Shown here one piece after another: positions 8,008-17,497 of a DNA stretch of 64,000 nt. Made by a program: the position numbers and the translations under genes. The notes beneath the pieces are model-generated. The model ran no database searches, was not told the origin of the DNA, and saw only the letters and a list, made by a program, of their open reading frames with translations. Source of the stretch: [Bacillus] selenitireducens MLS10 (GTDB taxonomy: Bacteria; Bacillota; Bacilli; Bacillales; Salisediminibacteriaceae); NCBI RefSeq assembly GCF_000093085.1, contig NC_014219.1, positions 2,100,384 to 2,164,383 on the forward strand. Reading direction: 5' to 3'. Numbering within the stretch: the stretch's first letter is position 1; each line of letters opens with the position of its first letter.

Positions 8008-8967
8008 ATGCCAGAGTCAACAACCGCGTGGTTACAAGATTTAATCAATGAGATGCCAAGCCTCGACCGGATTGATCCCCATGTGGACGATCCGGCATTA
8101 GACGGATACTTAAACTACTATCATTTTGACCTTACCAGATTGCAGCACTATCGTGCAGGACTGATTTCAAGAAATTCCCAGGATTTATTCGTACAGTGTT
8201 TTTATGCAAAGCAGCATAAAGGCACGGTCTTTCTTGTTCACGGTTATCTTGACCATTCCGGCGGCTTGTCAAGGACCATCAATGTCCTTCTCGGCAGCGG
8301 TTATACCGTACTGACCGTCGACCTGCCCGGACATGGTTTGAGCCAGGGAGAGGAAGGGTCCATTCATTCATTTCAGGAATACAATACAGCCGTTCGGGAC
8401 GCTTATCATGCGATGGTGCCGTATATGCCTGCAGGAGAGCGGATTGGCATGGGACACAGCACAGGCGGTGCCATACTGTTTCAGGCCGCGGGGCGAAAGG
8501 ATCCTGGTTTCGATCGCCTTGTTCTTGCGGCGCCGTTATATTTACCTTATCAGTGGAAGAAGACGAAAGGCGTGATCAAGCTTGCCAGCAGACTGATCCC
8601 ACGTTCAAAGCGAACATTTAAACGGAACTCCGACGATGAACGATATCATCTGTTTATTACTCACGATCCGCTTCAGGTCCACTACCTTCGTGCGGAGTGG
8701 TTCTTTGCGATGGCGACATGGCAAGAAGAGATCCGTTACTCCTCGATTGTCAGAATCCCTGTTTACCTTGTCCAGGGACAGAAAGATACGACCGTAGACA
8801 GTGACCGTAATATCGAATTTTATAAACAAAAATGCCGCAATCTTCAAGTTTGTATTGTCCCTGAAGCGCGGCACCAGATCTTAAATGAACGAAAAATCCT
8901 GAGGAAAGAGGTTCACCGCAGAATCCTTTCGTTTTTGGATCGATTTGATTTGAGATGGCGGACATAA
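8008..8967 (+). CDS. Alpha/beta hydrolase, lysophospholipase/monoacylglycerol lipase type
   Basis: This 319-residue cytoplasmic protein has the alpha/beta-hydrolase core: the oxyanion strand FLVHGYLDHSGG, VDLPGHGLSQG, the nucleophile elbow GMGHSTGG (Ser), a later acid in QGQKDTTVD and the catalytic histidine in EARHQIL. This is the pattern of lysophospholipase and monoglyceride-lipase enzymes (PldB/YtpA-like), so the substrate is probably an acylglycerol or lysolipid. The ATG at 8008 follows AGGGGTGAG; the frame runs upstream through the preceding terminator, so earlier starts are unlikely. The last 55 bases overlap the end of the convergent transporter gene. Confidence 0.85.
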   Translation: MPESTTAWLQDLINEMPSLDRIDPHVDDPALDGYLNYYHFDLTRLQHYRAGLISRNSQDLFVQCFYAKQHKGTVFLVHGYLDHSGGLSRTINVLLGSGYTVLTVDLPGHGLSQGEEGSIHSFQEYNTAVRDAYHAMVPYMPAGERIGMGHSTGGAILFQAAGRKDPGFDRLVLAAPLYLPYQWKKTKGVIKLASRLIPRSKRTFKRNSDDERYHLFITHDPLQVHYLRAEWFFAMATWQEEIRYSSIVRIPVYLVQGQKDTTVDSDRNIEFYKQKCRNLQVCIVPEARHQILNERKILRKEVHRRILSFLDRFDLRWRT

Positions 8968-10082
8968 ATGGCGTAAAGCACCCCGGAGAGAATCCAAATC
9001 ATTGACGCAGCAAAGAAGAAAGGTAGTCCGAACCACTCTGCGACGGCTCCGGCGATAAAGGAACCGGAAACAACACCGAGAGAGAATGCTGCATAGAAAA
9101 TGCCGTATGCTTTACCGCGATCCACTTTGCTCGATGCGTCAGAGACAACCTTGTTCATAGATGGGAACACAAAGGCGAATCCTGAGCCGTACACAATCAT
9201 GGCCAGGATAATCAACGCAAAGGCGTCGAACAGAGTCAGCATCATCATTGAACTGCCGATCAGTATAAGGCCGCTTAATATCAGGTGAACAGGATTGATA
9301 CTGTCGAATAACCGGTTGACTGGTGTCAGGAAGACCAATAGTGCGGTCAGACCGTAAATGCTTAACAGCATCCCCGTCGAAGCGGAGTCCAATCCGATAC
9401 TGTCAATTTTCAGCGGCAGGGCAAATGCCAGTGTACCGTTACTGATCATCAGGGCGAATGCGGTCAGAGAAGCTTGGATAATAAGGGGTTCTTTCAACAG
9501 TTGACTGAAGTCACTGATTTTAACTTTGGCCCTCTCCACAGGTGTGAATGACTCTTCAACATTTGTGATCACAAGCACGGCGGTAAGGACAAAGATAATG
9601 GAAATCAGGATAAAAACCCATTCAATCTCACCTGCAGCAGCGACACCTCCGCCAAAGGCGGGACCGATAATCGCTGCAAAGCCAATACTTCCACCGGTGT
9701 ACGCCATGGCACGACCTCGACCTTCTCGTCTTGTTCTGTCTCCTACATAAGCAAAAGCTGCCGGAATAAGCGCACCTCCAGCCAAGCCATGCAACAATCG
9801 AATCAGAAAAAGCTGTGCACCGTTTTGGGCAAGCGGGTAAAACAGCAGAATGAACGCGACAAGAAACATGCTGATTAAGAGCATCTTTTTCCTGCCAAAC
9901 CGGTCTATCCAGTGACCGGTAAATATATTCCCAACCATATTCGCAAGTGAATAAACGGCTATAATTGCACCGGTTAAGACATTGGATGCACCAAGTGAGA
10001 CGGCGTATGGTGTAATAATCGGCAATTGAACAAAAGTATCTAAAAAAGCAACCATAATCATGAAATACAGCACTTTCGTCAT
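8913..10082 (-). CDS. Major facilitator superfamily transporter
   Basis: This 389-residue protein has about 12 hydrophobic segments. It carries the MFS loop 2-3 signature in GHWIDRFGRKKMLL and an RTRREGRGRAMAYTGGS segment in the first half. The pattern matches drug/metabolite exporters of the TetA/YfcJ-like kind, but the substrate is unknown. The ATG at 10082 is preferred (AGAGAGGG 8 bases upstream, membrane segment starting at once) over an upstream in-frame start. Its 3' end overlaps the hydrolase gene on the other strand by 55 bases. Confidence 0.88.
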   Translation of the reverse strand: MTKVLYFMIMVAFLDTFVQLPIITPYAVSLGASNVLTGAIIAVYSLANMVGNIFTGHWIDRFGRKKMLLISMFLVAFILLFYPLAQNGAQLFLIRLLHGLAGGALIPAAFAYVGDRTRREGRGRAMAYTGGSIGFAAIIGPAFGGGVAAAGEIEWVFILISIIFVLTAVLVITNVEESFTPVERAKVKISDFSQLLKEPLIIQASLTAFALMISNGTLAFALPLKIDSIGLDSASTGMLLSIYGLTALLVFLTPVNRLFDSINPVHLILSGLILIGSSMMMLTLFDAFALIILAMIVYGSGFAFVFPSMNKVVSDASSKVDRGKAYGIFYAAFSLGVVSGSFIAGAVAEWFGLPFFFAASMIWILSGVLYAIYVRHLKSNRSKNERILR

Positions 10083-10236
10083 GGCAAGTCCCTCTCTTTC
10101 GTCTCTACCATCATACCTTGCGTATCTGATCGGGTAAAGCAAATGCACACCGCTTTACTAACAAACGACACTAAGAACATGATTGTTCATTCAACAATAA
10201 GGTTATGAACGATCAGGATTGGGGAATGAACTAATT

Positions 10237-10250
10237 TGTAAGCGTTTTCT
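10237..10250 (+). promoter_or_regulatory. Candidate CcpA (cre) site before the acetamidase/formamidase gene
   Basis: TGTAAGCGTTTTCT matches the cre consensus TGWAANCGNTNWCA except at the last base. It ends 24 bases before the ATG, where CcpA would be expected to block transcription when preferred sugars are present. Confidence 0.5.
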
Positions 10251-10274
10251 CACTTTGGATCAGGAGGGGTAAAG

Positions 10275-11579
10275 ATGAACAGTAAAGAAACTGTATTTGT
10301 CAATAAGTTTACAGATGGAATATTGGACCCTGGCAAAGAGATGCTAGGACCCGTCAAGGATGGGGGACACATCGTGGCCAATACAACTCCGGGCTGCTGG
10401 GGACCGATGATAACGCCATGTCTGAAAGGCGGACATGAGGTTACGAAGCCGGTATTTGTGGAAGGCGCAGAAGTCGGTGATGCTGTAGCGATCAGAATTA
10501 AATCTATAAGAGTCACGTCCATCGCGACGGCATCAGGAAACGACGCACCGGTTGACGGACGTTTTCTCGGAGATCCATTTGTGGCAGTGAAATGCCCGGA
10601 ATGTGGAGAAATGAACCCGCAGACTGTCATCAAGGGCATTGGTCAGGATGCAATCCGCTGCGAAAACTGCGATGCTGACGTGACACCGTTCCGATTTACG
10701 AATGCTTATACGATGACATTTAACGATCAAAAAACGGTGGGGATTACGCTGGACAAACAGGGGGCAGAACAGGTTGCACATGACGGGAAATCCTATATGT
10801 CCACGCCGGAAAACTCCGTACAAAATCCGATCGTGACATTTGCCCCTCATGACTTGGTGGGGGCAATCGCGAGAGTACGGCCATTCCTGGGGCAATTAGG
10901 CACGACGCCGTCACGACCGATACCGGATTCACATAACGCTGGTGACTTTGGTCAATTTCTCATTGGTGCGCCCCATGATTACGGATTAACAGAAGATGAA
11001 CTTGAAGACAGAACAGATGGTCATATGGATATTAACCGGGCTCGCGAAGGCGCAATTGTCATTGCACCGGTAAAGGTTGAAGGTGGAGGAGTTTATCTTG
11101 GGGATATGCACGCCATGCAGGGAGATGGTGAAATCGCAGGACACACAACTGATGTATCGGGCATTGTGACCCTTCAGGTAAACGTAATCAAAGGTCTGAA
11201 GCTCGAGGGACCTGTGATTTTGCCGGTTGAAGAAGATCTTCCTTATCTGGCAAAGCCGATCACGAAAGCGGAACGGGAAGAGGCCAAGCGGCTGCACGCA
11301 GGCTGGTCCATGCAACAGCCGTTGGAATCATCGTTGCCGCTGTCATTTGTCGGAACCGGCGCGACATTGAATGATGCAACGACGAACGGCCTCGAGCGGG
11401 CTGCAATGGTCCTTGGAACAAGTGTACCGGAGGTCATGAACCGGGCAACGGTGACTGGGGCTATTGAGATCGGGCGTAATCCAGGGGTTGTGACGGTGAC
11501 ATTCCTGGTGCCGCTTCACGCGCTTGAAAAACTGAAACTGAGTCACTTTGCCATGGAGCAGTACGGAAAGCCGGAATAA
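10275..11579 (+). CDS. Acetamidase/formamidase family protein
   Basis: This 434-residue protein belongs to the FmdA/AmdA family, which hydrolyses short amides to the acid and ammonia. Family features are PGCWGPMITPCLKGGHE, the DAVAIRIKSIRV beta segment, GDMHAMQGDGEIAGHTTDVSG and the C-terminal half. A CPEC...CENC cysteine set (about residues 99-136) may bind zinc and is not present in every member. AGGAGGGG lies 5 bases before the ATG. The gene stands alone, behind a cre-like site and ahead of a terminator, which suggests carbon-repressed use of amides as nitrogen or carbon source. The substrate is inferred from the family only. Confidence 0.85.
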   Translation: MNSKETVFVNKFTDGILDPGKEMLGPVKDGGHIVANTTPGCWGPMITPCLKGGHEVTKPVFVEGAEVGDAVAIRIKSIRVTSIATASGNDAPVDGRFLGDPFVAVKCPECGEMNPQTVIKGIGQDAIRCENCDADVTPFRFTNAYTMTFNDQKTVGITLDKQGAEQVAHDGKSYMSTPENSVQNPIVTFAPHDLVGAIARVRPFLGQLGTTPSRPIPDSHNAGDFGQFLIGAPHDYGLTEDELEDRTDGHMDINRAREGAIVIAPVKVEGGGVYLGDMHAMQGDGEIAGHTTDVSGIVTLQVNVIKGLKLEGPVILPVEEDLPYLAKPITKAEREEAKRLHAGWSMQQPLESSLPLSFVGTGATLNDATTNGLERAAMVLGTSVPEVMNRATVTGAIEIGRNPGVVTVTFLVPLHALEKLKLSHFAMEQYGKPE

Positions 11580-11640
11580 GAGACTCTGTGAATCGCTGAA
11601 AACCTGTATGTTCGTATCCTGTATATCGGCATACCTGTAT

Positions 11641-11679
11641 ACAAAAAAAGGGCATTCCAACTCGGGTGCCTTTTTTTGT
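11641..11679. terminator. Bidirectional terminator between the amidase gene and a short ORF
   Basis: AAAAAAAGGGCA pairs with GTGCCTTTTTTT (one bulge). Runs of A on the left and T on the right allow termination in both directions. Confidence 0.75.
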
Positions 11680-11709
11680 GTGTGCCTGGATTAAGCAAGA
11701 TCTCGCCGG

Positions 11710-11808
11710 TTACCAGACTGTATTTATTATTGGGCTCAGGATAAACATGCCGACCAGTATGCCGATGATGCCTGCGATCAGGTAACTTTTGTTTTTATTT
11801 AAAAATAT
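11710..11808 (-). CDS. Possible 32-residue membrane peptide with ATA in the start position
   Basis: The segment between the amidase terminator and mrfA holds this short reading frame. AAGGAGGGG is followed after 6 bases by ATA, then a frame reading FLNKNKSYLIAGIIGILVG and on to the ending NTVW. This is a typical small bacilli membrane peptide: a basic N-terminus plus one hydrophobic helix. A bidirectional terminator lies about 30 bases after the stop. No ATG, GTG or TTG is available in frame near the ribosome-binding site, so either ATA is used, the start codon has been lost, or one base is miscalled. The remaining bases up to mrfA show only a TATACT-like element near 12000. Confidence 0.35.
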   Translation of the reverse strand: MFLNKNKSYLIAGIIGILVGMFILSPIINTVW

Positions 11809-12025
11809 AACAAACCCCTCCTTGTTTCAGTTTATACCTCTGGAATGAGGTTGATAAACGCAGGAATCCAACGTTTAGTACCGGCGGGTGATATGGATGT
11901 GCTCTCTTCAGGTTAAAAGCGATTATAAGTTCGCCTCAAGTTCAGTATCTTCGTAAGAATCAGCGGTTTGGGCTGTTCATGCAAACGCCTATTCGTTATA
12001 CTGGAAACAGAGGATGGTGAACAGG

Positions 12026-14296
12026 ATGTTTAAAAAGCAGACGTTAACCGATAAAATTTCATTGCTCAAAGAAGATCCCAATGTGATTCATTGGCAAACC
12101 ATGCCGGAAAAAGAAGCGGTCTTTGCCCCGTTTCCGCATGTACTTGATATATGTATTCAAGAAGCGCTGAAGAATCGCGGTATTCACCAGTTATACAGTC
12201 ACCAACGTTCAGCCTTCAATGAATCCGTAAACAACAACAAAAACATTGTCGCGGTCACGCCGACAGCCTCAGGCAAGACACTTTGTTATAACCTCCCTGT
12301 TCTGCATCGTTTTTCGAAAAATCATGACGCTCGTGCACTTTACCTGTTTCCAACGAAGGCACTTGCACAGGATCAGATGAGCGAATTAAACGGGCTGATA
12401 GAAGACATGGACATGGAAATACGCAGTTATACGTATGATGGGGACACTCCACCTGCAATCAGACAGACAATCAGAAAAGCCGGCCACATTGTTCTTTCAA
12501 ATCCGGACATGTTGCATTCGGCGATCTTGCCGCATCATACAAAGTGGATTTCTCTGTTTGAGAATCTTGAAACCGTCGTGATTGATGAGCTGCATACATA
12601 TCGGGGCGTATTCGGTTCACATGTGGCGAATGTCATTCGGCGATTGAAACGGATCTGCCGCTACTATGGAAGTGATCCTGCATTCATATGTACCTCTGCA
12701 ACCATTGCGAACCCCGTGGAGCTTGCAGAAGAGCTGACGGGTGGGCCGGTGCAGCTGATTGACAACAATGGCGCACCGGCGGGCAGAAAACATTTTGTGC
12801 TATACAATCCTCCTGTCTTGCATCCTGTTCTGAACGTCCGTAAAAGTGCCACGAAAATGGTCAATCAACTGGCGTCAGACTTTTTGAAGGATGGCATTCA
12901 AACCATCGTCTTCGCGCGCAGCCGGGTCAGGGTTGAATTGATTTTGAGCCACCTGCAGCAGCTCACCTCGGGTTCCATCCGGCAAAACCGGATCAGGGGA
13001 TACCGCGGAGGCTATCTGCCTTCTCAAAGAAGACAGATAGAGAAGGATTTACGCAGCGGTGAGACCATCGGAGTCGTCAGTACAAACGCGCTCGAACTCG
13101 GAGTGGATATCGGTCAGCTGCAAGTATGCGTCATGACCGGTTACCCCGGTTCGATTGCATCGTCATGGCAACAGGCCGGCAGGGCCGGGCGTCGACAGGA
13201 CGAATCACTTGTGATTATGGTGGCAAGCTCATCTCCGCTCGATCAATACCTGTTTTCACACCCGGATTTCTTTTTTGATCATTCGCCGGAGACGGCAAGA
13301 ATCAATAAAGACAATCTGATTATACTCGTCGATCACCTGAAGTGTGCAGCTTATGAGCTGCCGTTTGAAGAAAACGAGGCCTTTGATGGTGTCGAGGTCA
13401 CAGATATTCTTGAGTACCTGATGGATCAGCGCGTGCTCTTCAAAAGTCGTCAACAGTTTCACTGGATGAATGATGCATTTCCGGCCCATAACATTTCTTT
13501 GCGGTCCGCGGCGCAGGAGAACGTCATCATCATCGATCAATCCGTGACCTCCAAGCATCAGGTGATCGGAGAAATGGATACATTCAGTGCGATGACGCTG
13601 TTGCATGAGGAAGCCATTTATTTGCATGAAGGGACACAGTTCCAAGTGGAGCATCTCGACTGGGACGAAAAAAAGGCGTTTGTCCGTGAGGTGGATGTGG
13701 ATTATTTTACGGATGCCAACCTGGCTGTACAACTTAAAGTATTGGAAGTGGACCAGGAGAAAGCGCTCGGCGCTCACCGTGCTGTCTATGGGGATGTGAT
13801 GGTAACTGCCATGGCGACCCTTTATAAAAAAATGAAACTCGATACTTTCGAAAATATCGGCTCGGGACCGATTCATCTGCCCGAACAGGAGCTGCATACG
13901 AACGGCATTGGCATTCATCTGAATGAGGATCAGATGGAAAGCCTCTCTGAAGATGCTTGGGAACAGGTACTCGCGAGTCTTGCCCATGTGATGAAACACG
14001 TGTCTGCCGTTGAGGTAATGTGTGATACAGCTGATCTCTACACGTCAGCTCAGGTAAAAGAGACACTCACGCGTCAACCCACGATCTTTCTTTATGATCG
14101 CTATCCGGGTGGGGCAGGATTAAGCGAGCGGATCTATCAGCTTTTACCGGATGTGCTAGAACGGTCATTGGACTTTGTCTATAACTGTTCCTGCGAAGGC
14201 GGCTGTCCAACTTGTTGCGGAGAAAGTGCGGGTTCTGGTGATGTGCCTGTTAAAGTACTGACTCTGAAGCTGTTAAGCAGTCTTCTTGCTGAATAA
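12026..14296 (+). CDS. mrfA: DNA repair helicase MrfA (YprA)
   Basis: This 756-residue superfamily 2 helicase shows the Q-motif/YSHQRSAF region, motif I TPTASGKT (about residue 75), motif II DELH, motif III TSAT, motif VI QQAGRAGRR and a C-terminal DUF1998 region with a four-cysteine set (CSCEGGCPTCCG). In Bacillus subtilis MrfA unwinds DNA 3' to 5' and works with the exonuclease MrfB in a UvrABC-independent excision pathway for mitomycin C damage. Length and partner gene match. The ATG at 12026 (MFKKQTL) aligns best with the known N-terminus; an ATG four codons earlier is possible. It is the first gene of a four-gene run. Confidence 0.93.
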   Translation: MFKKQTLTDKISLLKEDPNVIHWQTMPEKEAVFAPFPHVLDICIQEALKNRGIHQLYSHQRSAFNESVNNNKNIVAVTPTASGKTLCYNLPVLHRFSKNHDARALYLFPTKALAQDQMSELNGLIEDMDMEIRSYTYDGDTPPAIRQTIRKAGHIVLSNPDMLHSAILPHHTKWISLFENLETVVIDELHTYRGVFGSHVANVIRRLKRICRYYGSDPAFICTSATIANPVELAEELTGGPVQLIDNNGAPAGRKHFVLYNPPVLHPVLNVRKSATKMVNQLASDFLKDGIQTIVFARSRVRVELILSHLQQLTSGSIRQNRIRGYRGGYLPSQRRQIEKDLRSGETIGVVSTNALELGVDIGQLQVCVMTGYPGSIASSWQQAGRAGRRQDESLVIMVASSSPLDQYLFSHPDFFFDHSPETARINKDNLIILVDHLKCAAYELPFEENEAFDGVEVTDILEYLMDQRVLFKSRQQFHWMNDAFPAHNISLRSAAQENVIIIDQSVTSKHQVIGEMDTFSAMTLLHEEAIYLHEGTQFQVEHLDWDEKKAFVREVDVDYFTDANLAVQLKVLEVDQEKALGAHRAVYGDVMVTAMATLYKKMKLDTFENIGSGPIHLPEQELHTNGIGIHLNEDQMESLSEDAWEQVLASLAHVMKHVSAVEVMCDTADLYTSAQVKETLTRQPTIFLYDRYPGGAGLSERIYQLLPDVLERSLDFVYNCSCEGGCPTCCGESAGSGDVPVKVLTLKLLSSLLAE

Positions 14297-14323
14297 GAAG
14301 CAGAAGAACAGGAGGTGATCGAT

Positions 14324-15559
14324 GTGACGATGAAAGCACGACTAAAGCGGATGGCCACACATTTACAAACAGAACCATCCGCTGAGCGATCCGGAGTAAA
14401 ACCGGCTGAAAGTCGGGAAGTTGAAGGGACGGATTCCCCATTGTCCAAAGGATTTGCAGACATGGGCTTTTTTCCTTTTTCGTTTGAAGGTGAATATTCC
14501 TACCGGAGAAAAACGGTCTATCCTTTTTCAGTGCATGATCAAAATGTCTACAATGAACTGTCTCAGTTGACCGATTTCTGGAAGCATGACAAATCTGCTC
14601 ATCCCCTTTCTACAGCCGGGAGAATACCGGAAGAGCTCCTGTTTTTTGATACGGAAACCACCGGCCTCTCACACGGGGCAGGAAACAGAATATTTCTGAT
14701 CTGTTATGCGCGTGTAAATCAGGAAGGGATTGAGGTGACGCAGCACCTTCTCATGGATCCGGGACATGAAACCGCCTTTCTCGCAGGTTTTCTGGATGAA
14801 ATATCCGATAAGGATTATATCGTCAGCTACAACGGGAAATCATTTGACTGGCCACAGGTCAAATCCCGGCATGCGTTTCTTCAAAAAATGCTCCCTGTCC
14901 TTCCGGTAACCGGTCATATTGACCTCCTTCACGCAGCCCGACGATTTTGGAAAGATGAACTGCCATCCTGCAGATTGTCTGTGGTGGAAGAAGAAAAACT
15001 CGGCATTGAACGTATAGACGATGTACCAGGCAGGATGGCCCCCGTTTTGTATCAGGAATACTTATTTGATCAAAATCCAGCCCTGCTGGAGGGGATTATT
15101 ACTCATAATGACCAGGATGTCCGGTCATTAATCACCCTGTTTACGATGATTTCGAAACGTTTTTTGTATAAGGATCAAAACCTGACACCTGACGAACATT
15201 TTGCCGCGGGCAAGTGGTCTTCAGAATGGAAGATGAACCGTCTCGCACTTCAGCATCTGCAGCGTGCCGTGGATTCAGGCTCCAACACAGCGGCACGTGC
15301 TGCACTGATGCTGTCGGGTATGTATAAAAAACAAGGGAATTTTGAGGAATCTGTCGAACTGTTGAAGTATACGATTGAACATGGGGATGAATATGTATCA
15401 AAAGCAGTTGTGGAGCTTTCGAAGATATTTGAGCATCAGATGAAACAGCCCTGTGAGGCGCTCCGCTGTCTTGATCGCCTTGGAAAAGACACGTTCATGC
15501 AGGATGCCTCCCTTGTGAAACGAAGAGAGAGATTACTGCTGAAATGTGAGAGTCATTAA
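14324..15559 (+). CDS. mrfB: DNA repair exonuclease MrfB (YprB)
   Basis: This 411-residue protein has an RNase H-like 3'-5' exonuclease domain (about residues 90-290) with the acidic motif LLFFDTETTGL, the SYNGKSFDWPQV segment and a late aspartate in THNDQDVRSL. The C-terminal part (residues about 300-410) consists of helical TPR-like repeats. MrfB degrades the damaged strand after MrfA unwinding. A near-perfect anti-16S match GGAGGTGATC sits 8 bases before the GTG taken as start; an ATG two codons later is an alternative. The gene begins 27 bases after mrfA. Confidence 0.93.
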   Translation: MTMKARLKRMATHLQTEPSAERSGVKPAESREVEGTDSPLSKGFADMGFFPFSFEGEYSYRRKTVYPFSVHDQNVYNELSQLTDFWKHDKSAHPLSTAGRIPEELLFFDTETTGLSHGAGNRIFLICYARVNQEGIEVTQHLLMDPGHETAFLAGFLDEISDKDYIVSYNGKSFDWPQVKSRHAFLQKMLPVLPVTGHIDLLHAARRFWKDELPSCRLSVVEEEKLGIERIDDVPGRMAPVLYQEYLFDQNPALLEGIITHNDQDVRSLITLFTMISKRFLYKDQNLTPDEHFAAGKWSSEWKMNRLALQHLQRAVDSGSNTAARAALMLSGMYKKQGNFEESVELLKYTIEHGDEYVSKAVVELSKIFEHQMKQPCEALRCLDRLGKDTFMQDASLVKRRERLLLKCESH

Positions 15560-15577
15560 GAGAGGAGTCGGTTCATC

Positions 15578-17494
15578 TTGAAAGCAAAAACGTCTAAATC
15601 GTTCAGTCACGTGATCCGCACGACGTTTCCATTTGATCAGCTGACGCAGGATCAGTTTGATACATTAATGGAAAGTGCCAAGCGCCAGTCATTTAAAAAA
15701 AATCAGTTTTTGTTTCATGAGCATGATGAAGACCCTGAGATTTACTTTCTCTTAAAGGGCTTGGCAAAAAATATGCTTCATAAAGACAATGGCCAACAGA
15801 TTTCCGTGCGTTTTTATTATCCTGGTGAAATCGTCGGGCTGATGATTCTGCTTGCTGAGGGTCAAATGAACTTCTCTGTTCAGGCACTTGAAGACTGTGA
15901 GACAGTTGTATTACCGAAAAAGAAAATGCTTGAACTTCTCGGCGAAAACCAGATCTTTGCAGATGTGATTTTAAGCGGTATCGGAGAACGGATGAAGTCT
16001 CTTTATGATGAAATACGTCAGGAACGGGGTGCAACGGATCGCGAAAATGTGCCACTGTTTCGAACGAGAATCAGAGATATCATGGACAAACCGCTATCCA
16101 TTCCGGAACATGCGTCGATGCTTGAGGCGGGAAAAATGATGATGCACAGTGATGTTTCAAGCGTTGCTGTAATTGGCAGACTTGGTAAATATGCCGGGGT
16201 TCTTCACATGAAACATGTTGTGGAAGCGATGATTGCGCAAAAGGAACATGATCCGGTAAAGGACTGGATGAACGCCTCCGCTGTAACGGTGCAGGAACAG
16301 GCATTCAGCTATGAGGTTCTGTCTTATTTCAAGGAAGATACAATCGATCTGGTGCCTGTACTGAATGGGATGGACCTCGTCGGGGTAACCCGACCTGAAA
16401 CCTTTCTGTACCTTGAAGAATCAAAATATTTGTACCTCTCGCATCAGCTTCACCGAGCAGCCAGACGTGAGGACCTGGTGAAACTCGGACCGGCGAATAA
16501 TGAGGATTTTCTCTCTTTTACAGAGTTGCTTTTGAACGAACGAACGTATCCAAGAGAAGTCTGTGAACTGATCTCAAGTTACAATGACCACATTCACCGT
16601 AAAGCCATTGAATTCGCTTTGAAAGAAATGGAAAATGAAGGACACGGCTCTGCCCCGATCAACTTCTGTTTTATCGTGATGGGCAGTCAAGGAAGAAGAG
16701 AACAGGCGTTCAGTTCTGATCAGGACAACGGATTGATTCTTGAGGATTACAGACATCTTGAGAATCGGAGAACCATCGAAGAGTATTTCCATCACTTTGC
16801 TGCAAAAGTAAATCGCATCCTGGCAGATGCAGGATTCCCGGAGTGCACAGGCGGTATTATGGCCCGCGAGCGAAAGTGGTGCAGGGATTACAGCGAATGG
16901 GTGGAGGAAGTGAACAGATGGCTTAAAGAAGCCGATGCTGAAGAGATTCGTGATTTTACGATTTTCGTGGATTACCGAGCTATCTACGGCGATTTTTCGC
17001 TTGCAGAGCGTCTTCGTAAGGAGATTACGCCGGCCATTCAGAACAATAAAACCCTTCATGCTTTTCTGATGAAAGACACGATTCGATTCAGAGTACCCAT
17101 CAATCCCCTCGGACGCGTCTCCTTAAGAGGCAAAAACAAGGAGCTTGATTTGAAAAAGTCGGCGCTTATGCAGATTGTCAACGGTGTCCGCATCTTTGCG
17201 ATCCGCTACGGGGTGGAAGAAGTCAATACGGCAGAACGTCTGAAGGTGTTAAAGAATCGGGAAGTTTTCCACCCGAGAGATATGAAAAACGCGATGATGG
17301 CAATGGATTATCTCCTTGATGCACGGCTGAAATTAAATATCAGACAAATTCGCGATGATGAACCTCTGTCCAATAAGCTTCCCTATTTGCATATGGATAA
17401 AGAGGACCGAAAACCGATCAAAGATGCATTAATCGTTGCAAAACGGATGCAACAAATGACAGAGCTCAGTTTCGCGAAGAACCGGGGGATATAA
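15578..17494 (+). CDS. cNMP-binding/CBS/DUF294 nucleotidyltransferase-like protein
   Basis: This 638-residue protein has four parts. Residues about 10-145 form a cyclic-nucleotide-binding-like beta barrel (FYYPGEIVGLMILLAEG). Residues about 165-285 form a CBS pair. Residues about 320-470 form a DUF294 nucleotidyltransferase domain with MGSQGRREQAFSSDQDNG (GS and DxD motifs, as in GlnD). The rest is the helical DUF294 C-terminal domain. The layout is that of a sensor protein whose effectors are nucleotides and whose output is nucleotidyl transfer to an unknown target. A TTG start 10 bases after AGAGGAG is used. It lies 18 bases after mrfB and 3 bases before the exonuclease gene, so all four genes are probably co-transcribed. 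Confidence 0.88.
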   Translation: MKAKTSKSFSHVIRTTFPFDQLTQDQFDTLMESAKRQSFKKNQFLFHEHDEDPEIYFLLKGLAKNMLHKDNGQQISVRFYYPGEIVGLMILLAEGQMNFSVQALEDCETVVLPKKKMLELLGENQIFADVILSGIGERMKSLYDEIRQERGATDRENVPLFRTRIRDIMDKPLSIPEHASMLEAGKMMMHSDVSSVAVIGRLGKYAGVLHMKHVVEAMIAQKEHDPVKDWMNASAVTVQEQAFSYEVLSYFKEDTIDLVPVLNGMDLVGVTRPETFLYLEESKYLYLSHQLHRAARREDLVKLGPANNEDFLSFTELLLNERTYPREVCELISSYNDHIHRKAIEFALKEMENEGHGSAPINFCFIVMGSQGRREQAFSSDQDNGLILEDYRHLENRRTIEEYFHHFAAKVNRILADAGFPECTGGIMARERKWCRDYSEWVEEVNRWLKEADAEEIRDFTIFVDYRAIYGDFSLAERLRKEITPAIQNNKTLHAFLMKDTIRFRVPINPLGRVSLRGKNKELDLKKSALMQIVNGVRIFAIRYGVEEVNTAERLKVLKNREVFHPRDMKNAMMAMDYLLDARLKLNIRQIRDDEPLSNKLPYLHMDKEDRKPIKDALIVAKRMQQMTELSFAKNRGI

Positions 17495-17497
17495 GAT

